A stretch of DNA of 64,000 nucleotides from Diplocloster hominis (lineage in GTDB: Bacteria; Bacillota; Clostridia; Lachnospirales; Lachnospiraceae). The DNA lies in the NCBI RefSeq assembly GCF_032380655.1, contig NZ_JAWDIY010000001.1:372001-436000 (forward strand). The letters run 5' to 3'. Made by a program: the position numbers and the translations under genes. This document shows positions 16,954 to 26,700 of this stretch, one piece after another (the first letter of the stretch is position 1; the number at the start of each line of letters is the position of its first letter). The notes under the pieces are model-generated. The model was not told the DNA's origin and ran no database searches. It saw only the letters and a list, made by a program, of their open reading frames with translations.

Positions 16954-17007
16954 GATATTAATTTACCACATGTTTCCATTTTCGTCAATAGGTTTTCAAA
17001 ATTTTTT

Positions 17008-17403
17008 TTAAGATTTTTTTATACAATCACCACAGACTCCATAGAAATATGCCATATGCCCCTTGATCTCACCGTCAAAATTCTGACCGGCAATCACATT
17101 GATATGATCGATGCTTTCCATCTTAAGATCCAGGACGTTCTGGCACTCTGTGCATATAAAGTGATAATGCGGTTCCGTATTACCATCGAAGCGGTCCGGG
17201 CCATCCCCTACCGAAAGCTTCAGCACTTCTCCCATATCTACCAGCAGAGACAGATTCCTGTAAACCGTTCCGAGACTGATGTTCGGATACAGTGCTCTCA
17301 TATTCGCATATATCATATCAGCAGTAGGGTGGTCATAGCGATTGGATAGAAACTCTTTAATCGATTCCCTCTGACGGCTGTATTTTAGAGCTGACAAAAG
17401 CAT
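17008..17403 (-). CDS. perR: PerR-type peroxide stress repressor (Fur family)
   Basis: A 131-residue Fur-family regulator with an N-terminal winged helix (about 1-75; SLGTVYRNLSLL recognition helix) and C-terminal dimerisation domain. The regulatory metal ligands match PerR rather than Fur: H25, D73, H79, H81 and D92. The structural zinc pairs are CTEC (84-87) and CGDC near the end. The aspartate at the position of B. subtilis D104 (here D92) is the feature linked to peroxide sensing by His oxidation. A near-perfect palindrome overlaps its own promoter region, implying autoregulation. Confidence 0.9.
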   Translation of the reverse strand: MLLSALKYSRQRESIKEFLSNRYDHPTADMIYANMRALYPNISLGTVYRNLSLLVDMGEVLKLSVGDGPDRFDGNTEPHYHFICTECQNVLDLKMESIDHINVIAGQNFDGEIKGHMAYFYGVCGDCIKKS

Positions 17404-17417
17404 TCTCCTTTCTCAAA

Positions 17418-17434
17418 TAATAATAATTATTACT
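17418..17434. promoter_or_regulatory. Per-box before perR
   Basis: TAATAATAATTATTA (17418-17432) is a perfect 7-1-7 inverted repeat, the same architecture as the B. subtilis Per box, located 15-30 bases upstream of the perR start. Confidence 0.65.
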
Positions 17435-17504
17435 GTTTTTATTATAATCAGTTCGATCGCTTCTGTCAACATTTAATTTTTATAAATTTAGATTGCTGTG
17501 CAGA

Positions 17505-17535
17505 GAGGGGACTGGCATCTTTCGGCAGTCCCCTC
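17505..17535. repeat. Dispersed GGGGACTGGC hairpin, copy 1
   Basis: GAGGGGACTG (17505-17514) pairs perfectly with 17526-17535. The left side, GAGAGGGGACTGGCATCTT, recurs with one change at 54774-54792. No T-tract follows, so it is not a standard terminator. Confidence 0.6.
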
Positions 17536-17644
17536 CCAAAAGGCTTTGACCTAAACTTTTGGTTGCTTTTTTTGCGGAATGCGTGTAATGTAGTATTTAA
17601 TACTATGTTACGCATTAACCAGAACACCATCAGGAGGTATTGTT

Positions 17645-18298
17645 ATGAAGTTACATATAAAAGATCCCGGCAGTGCAGTCACACATTTCATTGGAGTCCT
17701 GTTGGCTCTCATCGGAGCCGTCCCCCTTCTGATGAAAGCATCCCAACGCCCTGATCGGGTTTATCTGATTTCAATGGCTATTTTTATGCTGAGTATGGTC
17801 CTGTTATATGCAGCCAGCACCACCTATCACTCCCTGGATCTGTCGGCACGCGCCAACCGGACCCTGCGGAAAATAGACCATATGATGATCTTTATACTCA
17901 TCGCCGGTACTTATACTCCCATCTGCCTGATCGTCCTTCAGGGAACTACGGGTTACTGGCTTCTGGCCGTCGTTTGGGGTATCGCCCTTGGCGGGATCAT
18001 CATTAAAGCCTGCTGGATCACCTGCCCGAAATGGTTTTCTTCTATATTATATATAGCCATGGGCTGGGTCTGTGTCCTGGCTTTTGCCAAAATTGTCCGC
18101 GCTCTGCCAACCGCTGCCTTTGTCTGGCTTCTGGCTGGAGGCATCATTTATACAGTGGGCGGAATTATCTACGCGTTAAAATTAAAAATATTTAACTCGC
18201 GGCATAAGAATTTCGGGTCCCATGAAATCTTTCACCTGTTCGTCATGGCCGGCAGTGTCTGCCATTATATTGTCATGTATTATGTACTGCAGCTATAA
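17645..18298 (+). CDS. Hemolysin III / PAQR family membrane protein
   Basis: A 217-residue integral membrane protein with seven predicted helices. Family landmarks are THFIGVLLALIG near the N-terminus, STTYHSLDLS (His after the second helix), KIDHMMIFILIAGTYTPICL, and the C-terminal HEIFHLFVMAGSVCHYIVMYY with two metal-ligand-type histidines. The family is HlyIII/AdipoR-like; the hemolysin name is historical and the bacterial function is not settled (membrane lipid or ceramidase-like hydrolase activity is proposed). AGGAGG precedes the ATG. Confidence 0.92.
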   Translation: MKLHIKDPGSAVTHFIGVLLALIGAVPLLMKASQRPDRVYLISMAIFMLSMVLLYAASTTYHSLDLSARANRTLRKIDHMMIFILIAGTYTPICLIVLQGTTGYWLLAVVWGIALGGIIIKACWITCPKWFSSILYIAMGWVCVLAFAKIVRALPTAAFVWLLAGGIIYTVGGIIYALKLKIFNSRHKNFGSHEIFHLFVMAGSVCHYIVMYYVLQL

Positions 18299-18384
18299 AG
18301 GCCGCTGCAGATAACACTGCTTTCAAATCTATGCAGATACCAGGAATTTTATGCAATAATTAACTTTGTTCAAACTTACAACCA

Positions 18385-18462
18385 AAATAACAATTATAAT
18401 TGCAGCCAGAATTACAAACATAATTACAGCCAGATAATACAAAACATAATTACAAACATTCT
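18385..18462. repeat. Short degenerate AT-rich tandem repeat
   Basis: Units of the type AATTACAAACAT and AATTACAGCCAGA alternate about five times. The gene-free interval 18299-18649 contains this repeat and a hairpin with arms GACCTTTGAATC / GATTCAAAGGTC (about 18538-18580), probably a shared terminator. No convincing ORF is present. Confidence 0.45.
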
Positions 18463-18649
18463 ATAAAGCACATGTCTCAGGAATGTGATACGTTCAGCCA
18501 CAAGGGGATAATTGTACTGTCTCCAGATATAAAGCAAGACCTTTGAATCCGAATTACAGCTAGCGCTTTCCGATTCAAAGGTCCTATTATATTCTGATCC
18601 CCAATGGACGGACTTTTTACTTCTGCTAAGTAACATCCACGGTTCTTCT

Positions 18650-18961
18650 TTATTTCTTACTCGTCTCTCCTGTCTCTTTTGTCTCTCCTGCCTCTCCAGA
18701 CTTACCCGGAGTTATGCACTGCGCATATTTGATCAGATCCATCTTTTTTTTACGATTCATCCTTTTGATCAGCGCCTCTCTGGACATGGCCTCTTCTTTT
18801 GTATCAAAAGTCTCCAGATGAACCAACGTGACAGGGCCCCGGCTTCTGGTATATTTCGCACCTCTGCCGCTGTTGTGATCCGCGATCCTTTTTTCGATAT
18901 TGTTTGTCCAGCCGGTGTACAAGCTGCCGTCTTTACATTTGACTATATACGTATAATTCAT
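18650..18961 (-). CDS. GIY-YIG nuclease domain protein (UPF0213/YhbQ type)
   Basis: A 103-residue single-domain protein of the GIY-YIG superfamily. It contains YTYIVKCKDGSLYTGWTNNIEKRIADHNSG (Y..YxG core and the Arg in KRI), AKYTRSRGP, and the FDTKEEAMSREALIKRM helix with the conserved Glu. Roles of UPF0213 proteins are poorly known; they resemble the UvrC N-terminal nuclease. The start at 18961 (MNYTYIV) follows a GGAG; an upstream ATG would add eight residues without a site. The tail is Gly/Glu/Thr/Lys-rich and low-complexity. Confidence 0.88.
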   Translation of the reverse strand: MNYTYIVKCKDGSLYTGWTNNIEKRIADHNSGRGAKYTRSRGPVTLVHLETFDTKEEAMSREALIKRMNRKKKMDLIKYAQCITPGKSGEAGETKETGETSKK

Positions 18962-19052
18962 AGCTGCTCCATATGTAAAGCGCACATACTAAAAACGAAG
19001 TATGCACGCCGTCTATTTTAAGCAATCGACCAAACAGTATATTACCCATAAT

Positions 19053-19150
19053 AGAACGAGAAACGGAAAGTAAAGTATATTCGATTGCGTGATGTGCTGC
19101 TCGTTCCGTAATCCGTCGATTAATATATTATACTCCACTTTCCGGTTTTT
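19053..19150 (-). other. Long stem-loop after the SpoIIQ-like gene
   Basis: CGGAAAGTGGAGTATA and TATACTTTACTTTCCG (minus strand) form a 16-bp stem with a two-base mismatch, around a roughly 60-base loop, followed by TTTCTCGTTCT. It may act as a 3'-end stabiliser or weak terminator for the gene ending at 19168. The interval 18962-19167 shows nothing else. Confidence 0.45.
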
Positions 19151-19167
19151 GTGTATGGATTTTTCAA

Positions 19168-19950
19168 TTACTCAAGATAGTTCATAGGATCTACAGGCGC
19201 ACCATCCTTACGCATTTCAAAAAAGAGATTGCTTCCTTCTACGCTGTAATACTTCGTAGGCTCGCTGATATAACCGATAATCTCTCCTTCTTTTACATTG
19301 CTGCCCTCTTCTACCGGCACTTCTTTTAACTGTCCGTAGATGGCTTCAAAGCCATTGCCAAGATCTACGGTCACTGTGGTTCCGGTCTCTTCGCTGACAA
19401 CTACGGATGTGACGGTTCCGGGTGCGGCTGAAAATACCTGTGAATTTACATCGCCCTGTATAATCAGTGCGGGGTTATATTTATACTGATCCAGTGTGGA
19501 AAAATAAATGCTTTTATCCATGCTATAGTCCATCAGTACATTTCCTGTTACCGGCCACGCGATCTTATCTTCCTCGCTAAAGCTGGGACTGGGATTCACT
19601 TTGGCATTTGTCTGCGCCGCAGGTTCTTCTTCCTCCGGTTCCTGTTCCGTTTCCTCTGCTTCGGCTACCGTCTCTTCCGCCTCGGGGGTGGGAGTCGGTG
19701 TTGCCTCAGGTATTACTTCCTCATTTACAACGTGGTTGGTTGCCGCTTCAGCGGTATCAGGTGCCGGTGTCTGCTGTGCCAGCTGTTCCTCTGCCGTATC
19801 ACTTAAATCAACCAGATCCTGCGTATCATCTTTTGATCTGTTTCCGGCCCAATACATACCAACTAATGCAACGGCAGCTACGAAACACAGACTCAAGGTT
19901 ACAACTGTCGCCCGTGATTTCAGAAAATTTACTGCCTTCTTTCTCCTCAT
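19168..19950 (-). CDS. spoIIQ: SpoIIQ-like membrane-anchored degenerate M23 (LytM) protein
   Basis: A 260-residue single-pass protein. It has a basic N-terminus with one membrane helix (about 17-36), a long acidic Glu/Pro/Thr linker (about 40-115), and a C-terminal LytM/M23 fold (about 165-255). The zinc ligands are missing: the usual HG is replaced in VTVDLGNGFEAIYGQL, and HLHFE by NLFFEMRK, so it should be catalytically dead, as in B. subtilis SpoIIQ. It lies directly downstream of spoIID, supporting a sporulation role as the forespore partner of SpoIIIAH in engulfment. The start at 19950 follows GAGGTG. The orthology is inferred from fold, topology and context. Confidence 0.75.
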   Translation of the reverse strand: MRRKKAVNFLKSRATVVTLSLCFVAAVALVGMYWAGNRSKDDTQDLVDLSDTAEEQLAQQTPAPDTAEAATNHVVNEEVIPEATPTPTPEAEETVAEAEETEQEPEEEEPAAQTNAKVNPSPSFSEEDKIAWPVTGNVLMDYSMDKSIYFSTLDQYKYNPALIIQGDVNSQVFSAAPGTVTSVVVSEETGTTVTVDLGNGFEAIYGQLKEVPVEEGSNVKEGEIIGYISEPTKYYSVEGSNLFFEMRKDGAPVDPMNYLE

Positions 19951-20064
19951 AATCATCACCTCGCATATATCTTTGCCGGATTCCGGAAAAGATATACTTA
20001 TTTAGGCAGATTACTGAGGGAATTCCTGGCTGATTTCCCTTATTTTTTCAAATATAATTATGGC

Positions 20065-21021
20065 TTATTTGGTACCATCGTAGGCCTTGACTTCGATCCC
20101 CGGATAGAAGTAGGCCAGAATTTCCTGATATCCTTTTCCTTCTTTGGCCAGCTCGTTGGCCTGATACTGGCTGACTCCCAGTCCATGTCCCAATCCTTTG
20201 GTAGTAATCCTGATCTCATCGCCGGTCATGCCAAAGGACAGGCAGCTGGAATTCAGATCAAACAGCGTCCGGAACTCTTCGCCGGACATGGTCACATTAC
20301 CTATCTGTAATTGGCTTACATATTCCGCACTGTCAGTGCCTGCGATCTGAATCTGTGACAGCAGATCATCTTCTGTGACTTCCATCTGCGGATATTTCTC
20401 CCGCATCCGGTCCAGGATCTCGTCCGGCCTGTAGGTACGGATCTCCAGAAACTGTTTTGATTCCAGATCCTTCGGGCATTCCACGCTGGCCAGATAGGGA
20501 TACTGATCACTGCCCAAAGCCTCCGCTGCGCTCCTGGTCTTACCGGCGCTGACAGCGTGAAAGGACGCTTCGATCAGTCCTCCCTGCCAGATGGCTACCT
20601 GTCCCGCCGTAGACTGGACCAGCGTTTTCAGCCTGTCATAGTTTTCTGTGAAATTTTCAAATCCCCACAGCTTTTCAAGGTCGTCTGTACCCGCCGACGC
20701 CGACGGATCTTTTCCCTCCCCGATTTCTTTATAAACTTCTGTTCTGGCTATGACCGCCTGAGTCTTAATGGCCTCGTCTTCATATGTCATAGGAATCTGT
20801 TTCGCGACAATATGCATGACCCTGTCCTCCATATCGATACCGTCCGTGCCCCCATGCTCCCCTGCCTGGCTCTCAGTCCGTCCCTCATTCCGGGTTTGGT
20901 CCCGGACCTTTGGCGCTGTGACAGAACTCTCATCCCTCCCAGAGATAAAGAGGGTCAATACATAAGGCAGCAGCAGTATTACAACCGCCACTGCCGCTAA
21001 ATTCTTTAATTTTTCTTTCAA
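20065..21021 (-). CDS. spoIID: Stage II sporulation protein D (lytic transglycosylase)
   Basis: A 318-residue mother-cell membrane protein that cleaves denuded glycan strands during engulfment. It has an N-terminal membrane anchor (about 8-27), a variable linker, then the SpoIID domain: the likely catalytic Glu is E83 in TYEDEAIKTQAVIART, followed by AVSAGKTRSAAEALGSDQYPYLASVECPKD and the C-terminal GLGHGLGVSQYQANELAKEGKGYQEILAYFYPG signature. The start is TTG at 21021, behind a weak GGTGATCC site. It precedes the SpoIIQ-like gene by about 115 bases. Confidence 0.93.
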   Translation of the reverse strand: MKEKLKNLAAVAVVILLLPYVLTLFISGRDESSVTAPKVRDQTRNEGRTESQAGEHGGTDGIDMEDRVMHIVAKQIPMTYEDEAIKTQAVIARTEVYKEIGEGKDPSASAGTDDLEKLWGFENFTENYDRLKTLVQSTAGQVAIWQGGLIEASFHAVSAGKTRSAAEALGSDQYPYLASVECPKDLESKQFLEIRTYRPDEILDRMREKYPQMEVTEDDLLSQIQIAGTDSAEYVSQLQIGNVTMSGEEFRTLFDLNSSCLSFGMTGDEIRITTKGLGHGLGVSQYQANELAKEGKGYQEILAYFYPGIEVKAYDGTK

Positions 21022-21190
21022 AGGATCACCGCGTATACTTTGTCCTTATATCTATATGCGCAGAGTAAGGATTCCATTCTCACCATATTATTTTTTCCTG
21101 TCTTTGCACTTAGCAATCACATATTTCAAAACCGTGCACCATGGCCTGTTGCTGGGTCTGTTAGATATATGCCTAAAGCTCTACAATTAG

Positions 21191-21240
21191 AACAAAGCCC
21201 TTAACGTCTGTTTGATCATACCAGCGCTAAGGGCTTTGTT
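21191..21240 (-). terminator. Intrinsic terminator of glgP
   Basis: AACAAAGCCCTTAACG and CGCTAAGGGCTTTGTT form a long 15-16-bp stem with one mismatch, about 55 bases past the glgP stop. It is followed on the minus strand by CTAATTG, so the T-tract is weak. Confidence 0.65.
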
Positions 21241-21295
21241 CTATTTAATTACAGCTATATATTATCGATCAAGCGTCGTCCCCCATAGGGATCTG

Positions 21296-23761
21296 CTACC
21301 CTTCCGTCACGATCTGCACCTTATCCAAATGCCAGATCTCATCCACATACTGCTGTATCGTACGGTCTGAAGTAAATTTCCCGCAGCTGGCGGTGTTCAG
21401 AATAGCCATCTTCGCCCAGCGCTTCTCATCCCGGTAAGCCGCCTCCACCTGCCTGTGCGCCTCCGCGTAAGGTTTGAAGTCTTTGAGGATGAAATACGTG
21501 TCGGCCCGTTCCGAACTCTTGGTGTTCAGCAGCGAATCATAGATATCCCGGAACATTTCCATGTCGCCGTTTGCGTATGTCCCGTTGATCAGCTGCATCA
21601 GCACTTTCCGGATATCCTGGTCATTGTTGAAGATATCCATAGGATAATAGCCGCCGTTCTTTTCATACTGAATCACTTCATCGGACCGGAGACCGAAGAT
21701 AAAGGCATTCTCCTCTCCCACTTCTTCCACAATCTCCACATTGGCCCCGTCCATGGTGCCCAGGGTGATGGCCCCGTTCAGCATGAATTTCATATTGCTG
21801 GTACCGGAAGCTTCCTTGGATGCGGTGGAGATCTGCTCGCTGACATCCGCGGCCGCGAAGATCATCTCCGCGTTGGAGACACGGTAATCCTCGATAAAGA
21901 CCACTTTGATCTTTCCATTGATTGAGGTGTCGTTATTAATCACATCAGCCACGGCGTTGATCAGCTTGATGGTCAGCTTCGCCCTCCGGTAGCCGGCCGC
22001 TGCCTTGGCCCCGAAGATAAAGGTTCTGGGATAGAAGTCCATATCCGGATGCTCTTTGATCTGGTTATACAGATACATGACATGCAGGATATTCAGCAGC
22101 TGCCGCTTATATTCGTGCAGGCGCTTCACCTGTACGTCAAAGATGGATCTGGGGTCCACTTCAATGCCGTTGTGCTCGTATATATATTTGGCCAGGCGCA
22201 GTTTGTTCTGGTATTTGATATTCATGAATTCCTGCTGGGCCTTTTCATCATCCGCATAGACCTTAAGCCTTGAGATCTGCGGCAGATCGGTGATCCACTC
22301 TTTGCCGATGTGGTCCGTTACCCAGGACGCCAGCAGCTGATTGCCGTGCAGAAGGAATCTTCTCTGGGTAATTCCGTTGGTTTTATTGTTGAATTTCCAT
22401 GGCATCATCTCATAGAAATCTTTCAGCTCCTGGTTTTTCAGGATCTCCGTGTGCAGCTTCGCCACACCGTTGACTGAATAGCCGGAAGCGATGGCCAGAT
22501 GCGCCATTTTTACCTGACCATCGTAGATAATGGCCATTTTCTTGATCTTTTCCTGATTACCGGGATATTTCTGCTGGATTTCCATGATAAATCTGCGGTT
22601 AATTTCCTCGATAATCTGGTAGATTCTGGGCAGTAACTTGGAGAACAGCTCAATGGGCCACTTTTCCAGTGCTTCCGCCATAATCGTATGGTTGGTGTAG
22701 GCACATGTCTTGGTGGTAATCTCCCACGCCTCATCCCATTCCAGGCCTTCTTCATCCATCAGGATACGCATCAGCTCAGCGATGGCCACGGTGGGATGGG
22801 TGTCATTCAGCTGGAACGTCACTTTTTCATAAAATTTGTGGATGTCGCTGTGTTTCTTTTTATATTTTTCAATAGCCGCCTGCACACTGGCCGATATAAA
22901 GAAGTACTGCTGTTTCAGCCTCAGCTCTTTTCCGGCGTAGTGGTTGTCGTTGGGGTACAATACCTCCACGATGGTCTTTGCCAGGTTCTCCTGCTCCACC
23001 GCCTGATGGTATTCACCCTTATCGAATTTGTCCAGCTGGAAATTGTTGATCGCTTCCGCGTCCCAGATCCGCAGCGTATTTACCACATGATTGTTATAGC
23101 CGACGATTGGCATATCAAAGGGGATCGCCAATACGGACTGGTAATTTTCCTGGATGAATTTCATTTTGCCGTTTGGCTCCATCTCCACACGCACATAGCC
23201 GCCGAATTTCACTTCCTTGGCATACTCGGGCCTGCGAAGCTCAAAGGGATATCCATCTTTCAGCCACTGATCCGGCACCTCTATCTGGTAGCCATTTTCA
23301 ATCTTCTGCTTGAACATTCCGTAACGGTAGCGGATTCCGCATCCATACGCCGAGTAGCCCAGGGTCGCCAGGGAGTCCAGGAAACAGGCCGCCAGACGGC
23401 CCAGACCGCCGTTGCCGAGGGCTGGGTCGGGTTCCTGGTCCTCGATCGCATTCAGGTCGAATCCCAGCTCTTCCAGAGCTTCCCGCACCTGGTCGTAGGC
23501 CATCAGGTTCAGCAGGTTGTTGCCAAGGGCCCGGCCCATCAGGAATTCCATGGACATATAGTATACAGTCTTTGGGTCTTCCTGCTCATAGGTCTTCTGT
23601 GTGGCCAGCCAGTCATCGATGATGACGTCTTTTACCGCATAGGACACTGCCTGAAATACCTGCTGGGGTGTGGCCTCCTCCAGGGTTCTGCGGTAGAGCG
23701 TTTTTACATTATCTTTTACACTCTTCTTAAAAGTTTCTTTATTAAACATTTGATTGGTCAA
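21296..23761 (-). CDS. glgP: Glycogen/maltodextrin phosphorylase
   Basis: An 821-residue cytoplasmic enzyme that releases glucose-1-phosphate from alpha-1,4-glucans. The N-terminal part has PDPALGNGGLGRLAACFLDSLATLGY, the middle has VTFQLNDTHPTVAIAELMRILMDEEG, and the C-terminal PLP site is EASGTSNMKFMLNGAITLGTMDGANVE, with the cofactor lysine at about 655. Length is typical (800-840). The start is TTG at 23761, behind AAGGAGG at a 9-base spacing; the first ATG is four codons later with no site. It works with the GH13 enzymes further right in alpha-glucan use. Confidence 0.96.
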   Translation of the reverse strand: MTNQMFNKETFKKSVKDNVKTLYRRTLEEATPQQVFQAVSYAVKDVIIDDWLATQKTYEQEDPKTVYYMSMEFLMGRALGNNLLNLMAYDQVREALEELGFDLNAIEDQEPDPALGNGGLGRLAACFLDSLATLGYSAYGCGIRYRYGMFKQKIENGYQIEVPDQWLKDGYPFELRRPEYAKEVKFGGYVRVEMEPNGKMKFIQENYQSVLAIPFDMPIVGYNNHVVNTLRIWDAEAINNFQLDKFDKGEYHQAVEQENLAKTIVEVLYPNDNHYAGKELRLKQQYFFISASVQAAIEKYKKKHSDIHKFYEKVTFQLNDTHPTVAIAELMRILMDEEGLEWDEAWEITTKTCAYTNHTIMAEALEKWPIELFSKLLPRIYQIIEEINRRFIMEIQQKYPGNQEKIKKMAIIYDGQVKMAHLAIASGYSVNGVAKLHTEILKNQELKDFYEMMPWKFNNKTNGITQRRFLLHGNQLLASWVTDHIGKEWITDLPQISRLKVYADDEKAQQEFMNIKYQNKLRLAKYIYEHNGIEVDPRSIFDVQVKRLHEYKRQLLNILHVMYLYNQIKEHPDMDFYPRTFIFGAKAAAGYRRAKLTIKLINAVADVINNDTSINGKIKVVFIEDYRVSNAEMIFAAADVSEQISTASKEASGTSNMKFMLNGAITLGTMDGANVEIVEEVGEENAFIFGLRSDEVIQYEKNGGYYPMDIFNNDQDIRKVLMQLINGTYANGDMEMFRDIYDSLLNTKSSERADTYFILKDFKPYAEAHRQVEAAYRDEKRWAKMAILNTASCGKFTSDRTIQQYVDEIWHLDKVQIVTEG

Positions 23762-23791
23762 TAATCATTACCTCCTTGTTTTGGCAGAAGT

Positions 23792-26700
23792 TTACTGTTT
23801 CTCCACTCCGAACAATACCTTCTCCCCATTGATATTCCACTCTTTGGTATATCCTAGTACCGTCTCCTGGCTCAGGGATACAGCCAGTACTTCTGATTTT
23901 ATCTCATCGGCGTGTTCTGTCATAAGCTCTGCGATTTTTACATTCTGTTCGTAAGTAACACTGATCTTATCGGTCACTTCGAATCCGGCTTCTTTTCTCA
24001 TGGTCTGGATTTTGCTGATGATCTCACGGATGAAGCCTTCTTCCAGCAGTTCCGGTGTCAGGTTTGTATCCAGAACTACTGTCACATCGCCGTCCTGCTC
24101 CGATACATAGCCTTCCATCTGCGCCGTGTCGATCAAAAGGTCCTCTTTCAATAATACGACTTCCTGACCGTTAATATTCAATTTCAGACTGCCGCTTTCA
24201 TTTAATTCATCCATGGCGGCATTCCCATCCACATCGGCAAGCGCCTGCTTAATGCCTCCTAATAGCTTACCGTACTTAGGTCCAACCGTTTTTAACTGCG
24301 GTTTGAAGCTGTAGGAAGTAAAGCTTCTGACGTCCTGCGTAAAGCTTAATTTTTTTACATTCAGCTCATCTTCGATGATCTCCTGGTAGAACTCAGGCAG
24401 GGTAAAGGAAGCCTTGATAAACATCTGTCCTATGGGCTGGCGGTTCTTGATATTGGCGGAATTACGGCAGGCACGGCCCATAACCACCACTTTTAACACC
24501 GCGTCCATGTTGTTTTCCAGCTCTTTATCGATCCATGCTTCCTTCGCCTTGGGAAAATCGCATAGGTGTACGCTTTCCGGCGCGGCCGGATCAATATTGC
24601 ATACAAGATTCCGGTAGATATCCTCCGTCATAAAAGGAATCATAGGCGCAGCGGCCTTTGACACGGTTACCAGCGCGGTATACAGGGTCATATAGGCGTT
24701 GATCTTATCCTGCTCCATTCCCTTGGCCCAGAATCTCTCCCGGCTTCTCCTGACATACCAGTTGCTCATATCGTCCACGAATTCCTGCAGTGCTCTGGCT
24801 GCTTCCGGAATCCGGTAATTGGACAGATTGTCATCCACTGTCTGCACCAGTGTGTTCAGTTTGGACAATAGCCACTTATCCATAACCGGCAGCTTCTCAT
24901 ATTCCAGTTTATATTTTGTGGCGTCGAACTGGTCGATGTTGGCATACAGCACGAAGAACGCATACGTGTTCCACAGCGTACCCATGAACTTTCTCTGGCC
25001 TTCGGTTACCGCTTTTCCATGGAAGCGGTTCGGCAGCCAGGGCGCGCTGTTGATATAGAAATACCAGCGGATCGCATCCGCCCCGTAGGTATTGAGGGCG
25101 TCAAAGGGGTCCACCGCGTTTCCTTTGGATTTACTCATCTTCTGTCCGTTTTCATCCTGGACATGTCCCAGAACGATCACGTTCTTATAGGGCGCTTTGT
25201 TAAAGATCAGCGTGGAGATCGCCAGCAGGGAATAGAACCAGCCTCTGGTCTGATCCACCGCTTCTGATATGAAGTCCGCGGGGAACTGCTGCTCGAACAG
25301 CTCCTTATTTTCAAACGGATAGTGGTGCTGTGCAAAAGGCATGGCTCCGGAGTCAAACCAGCAGTCGATCACTTCCGGTACCCGGTGCATTTCCTTCCCG
25401 CATTTGGGACAGCGGATGGTTACGTTGTCGATGAACGGACGGTGGAGCTCGATATCATCCGGACAGTTCCCGGACATTTCTTTTAATTCTTCGATGCTGC
25501 CGATGGAGTGCATATGGCCGCATTCACATTCCCAGATATTTAAGGGTGTCCCCCAGTAACGGTTCCGGCTGATGCCCCAGTCCTGTACATTCTCCAGCCA
25601 ATCCCCAAACCGGCCTTTCCCGATGCTTTCCGGAATCCAGTTGATGGTATTGTTGTTCCGGATCAGGTCCTCTTTCACATCCGTCATCTTGATGAACCAG
25701 GACTCTCTGGCATAATAGATCAGAGGGGTGTCACATCTCCAGCAGTGAGGATAGCTGTGCTCAAAACTGGGCGCGGAAAACAGAAGGCCTCTGTCTTCCA
25801 GATCCTTTAATACCAGCGGGTCGGCTTTTTTACAGAAAGTTCCCTCCCAGGGAGTCTCCTTCGTCATCTCGCCTTTGCTGTCCACCAGTTGAACGAAGGG
25901 AAGATCATATTTTCTCCCTACGTTGGAGTCATCTTCACCAAACGCCGGAGCAATATGGACGATACCCGTACCATCGGTCAGAGTGACATAATTATCACAG
26001 GTAACATAGTACGCTTTCTTATTGGGCTTGACAAACGGGAAGAGAGGCTCATATTCCTTATACTCCAGGTCCTTCCCCACGTAGGTTTCCAGTACTTCCA
26101 CATCGCCTTCCAGCACGGTGTCTGTCAGTGCCTGGGCCAGATAATAGACTTCGCCGTTATTTTTCACCTTTACATAAGTCTCGGACGGGTTTACACATAA
26201 CGCCACGTTGGACGGCAGCGTCCACGGTGTGGTGGTCCAGGCCAGGATATACGCATCCTCACCTTTTACCCGGAACTTTGCGATGGCGGATTTTTCTTTG
26301 ACATCCTTATATCCTTGTGCCACCTCGTGGCTGGACAGCGGAGTCCCGCAGCGGGGGCAATAGGGCACGATCTTAAAGCCTTTATATAACAGGCCTTTCT
26401 CCCAGATCTGCTTCAAAGCCCACCACTCAGATTCGATATAGTCATTGTGATAGGTTACATAAGGATGCTCCATATCCGCCCAGAAACCTACCGTAGCGGA
26501 GAAATCCTCCCACATGCCCTTATATTTCCAGACACTTTCCTTGCAGTGGCCGATAAAAGGCTCCAGGCCATATTCCTCGATCTGCTCCTTTCCATCCAGT
26601 CCCAGCTGTTTTTCCACTTCCAGCTCCACCGGCAGTCCATGTGTATCCCAGCCTGCCTTCCGGGGAACCATGTGTCCTTTCATTGTCTGGAAACGGGGAA

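Noticed and set aside
18385..18462. CRISPR-like short repeats
   Set aside because: Repeats are short, degenerate and without unique spacers.
18424..18636. 70-codon minus-strand frame
   Set aside because: It spans a terminator-like hairpin and the AT-rich repeat and has no ribosome site.
22688..23764. 358-codon plus-strand frame antisense to glgP
   Set aside because: It is the complement of a strongly conserved phosphorylase, with no ribosome site and no recognisable protein motif.
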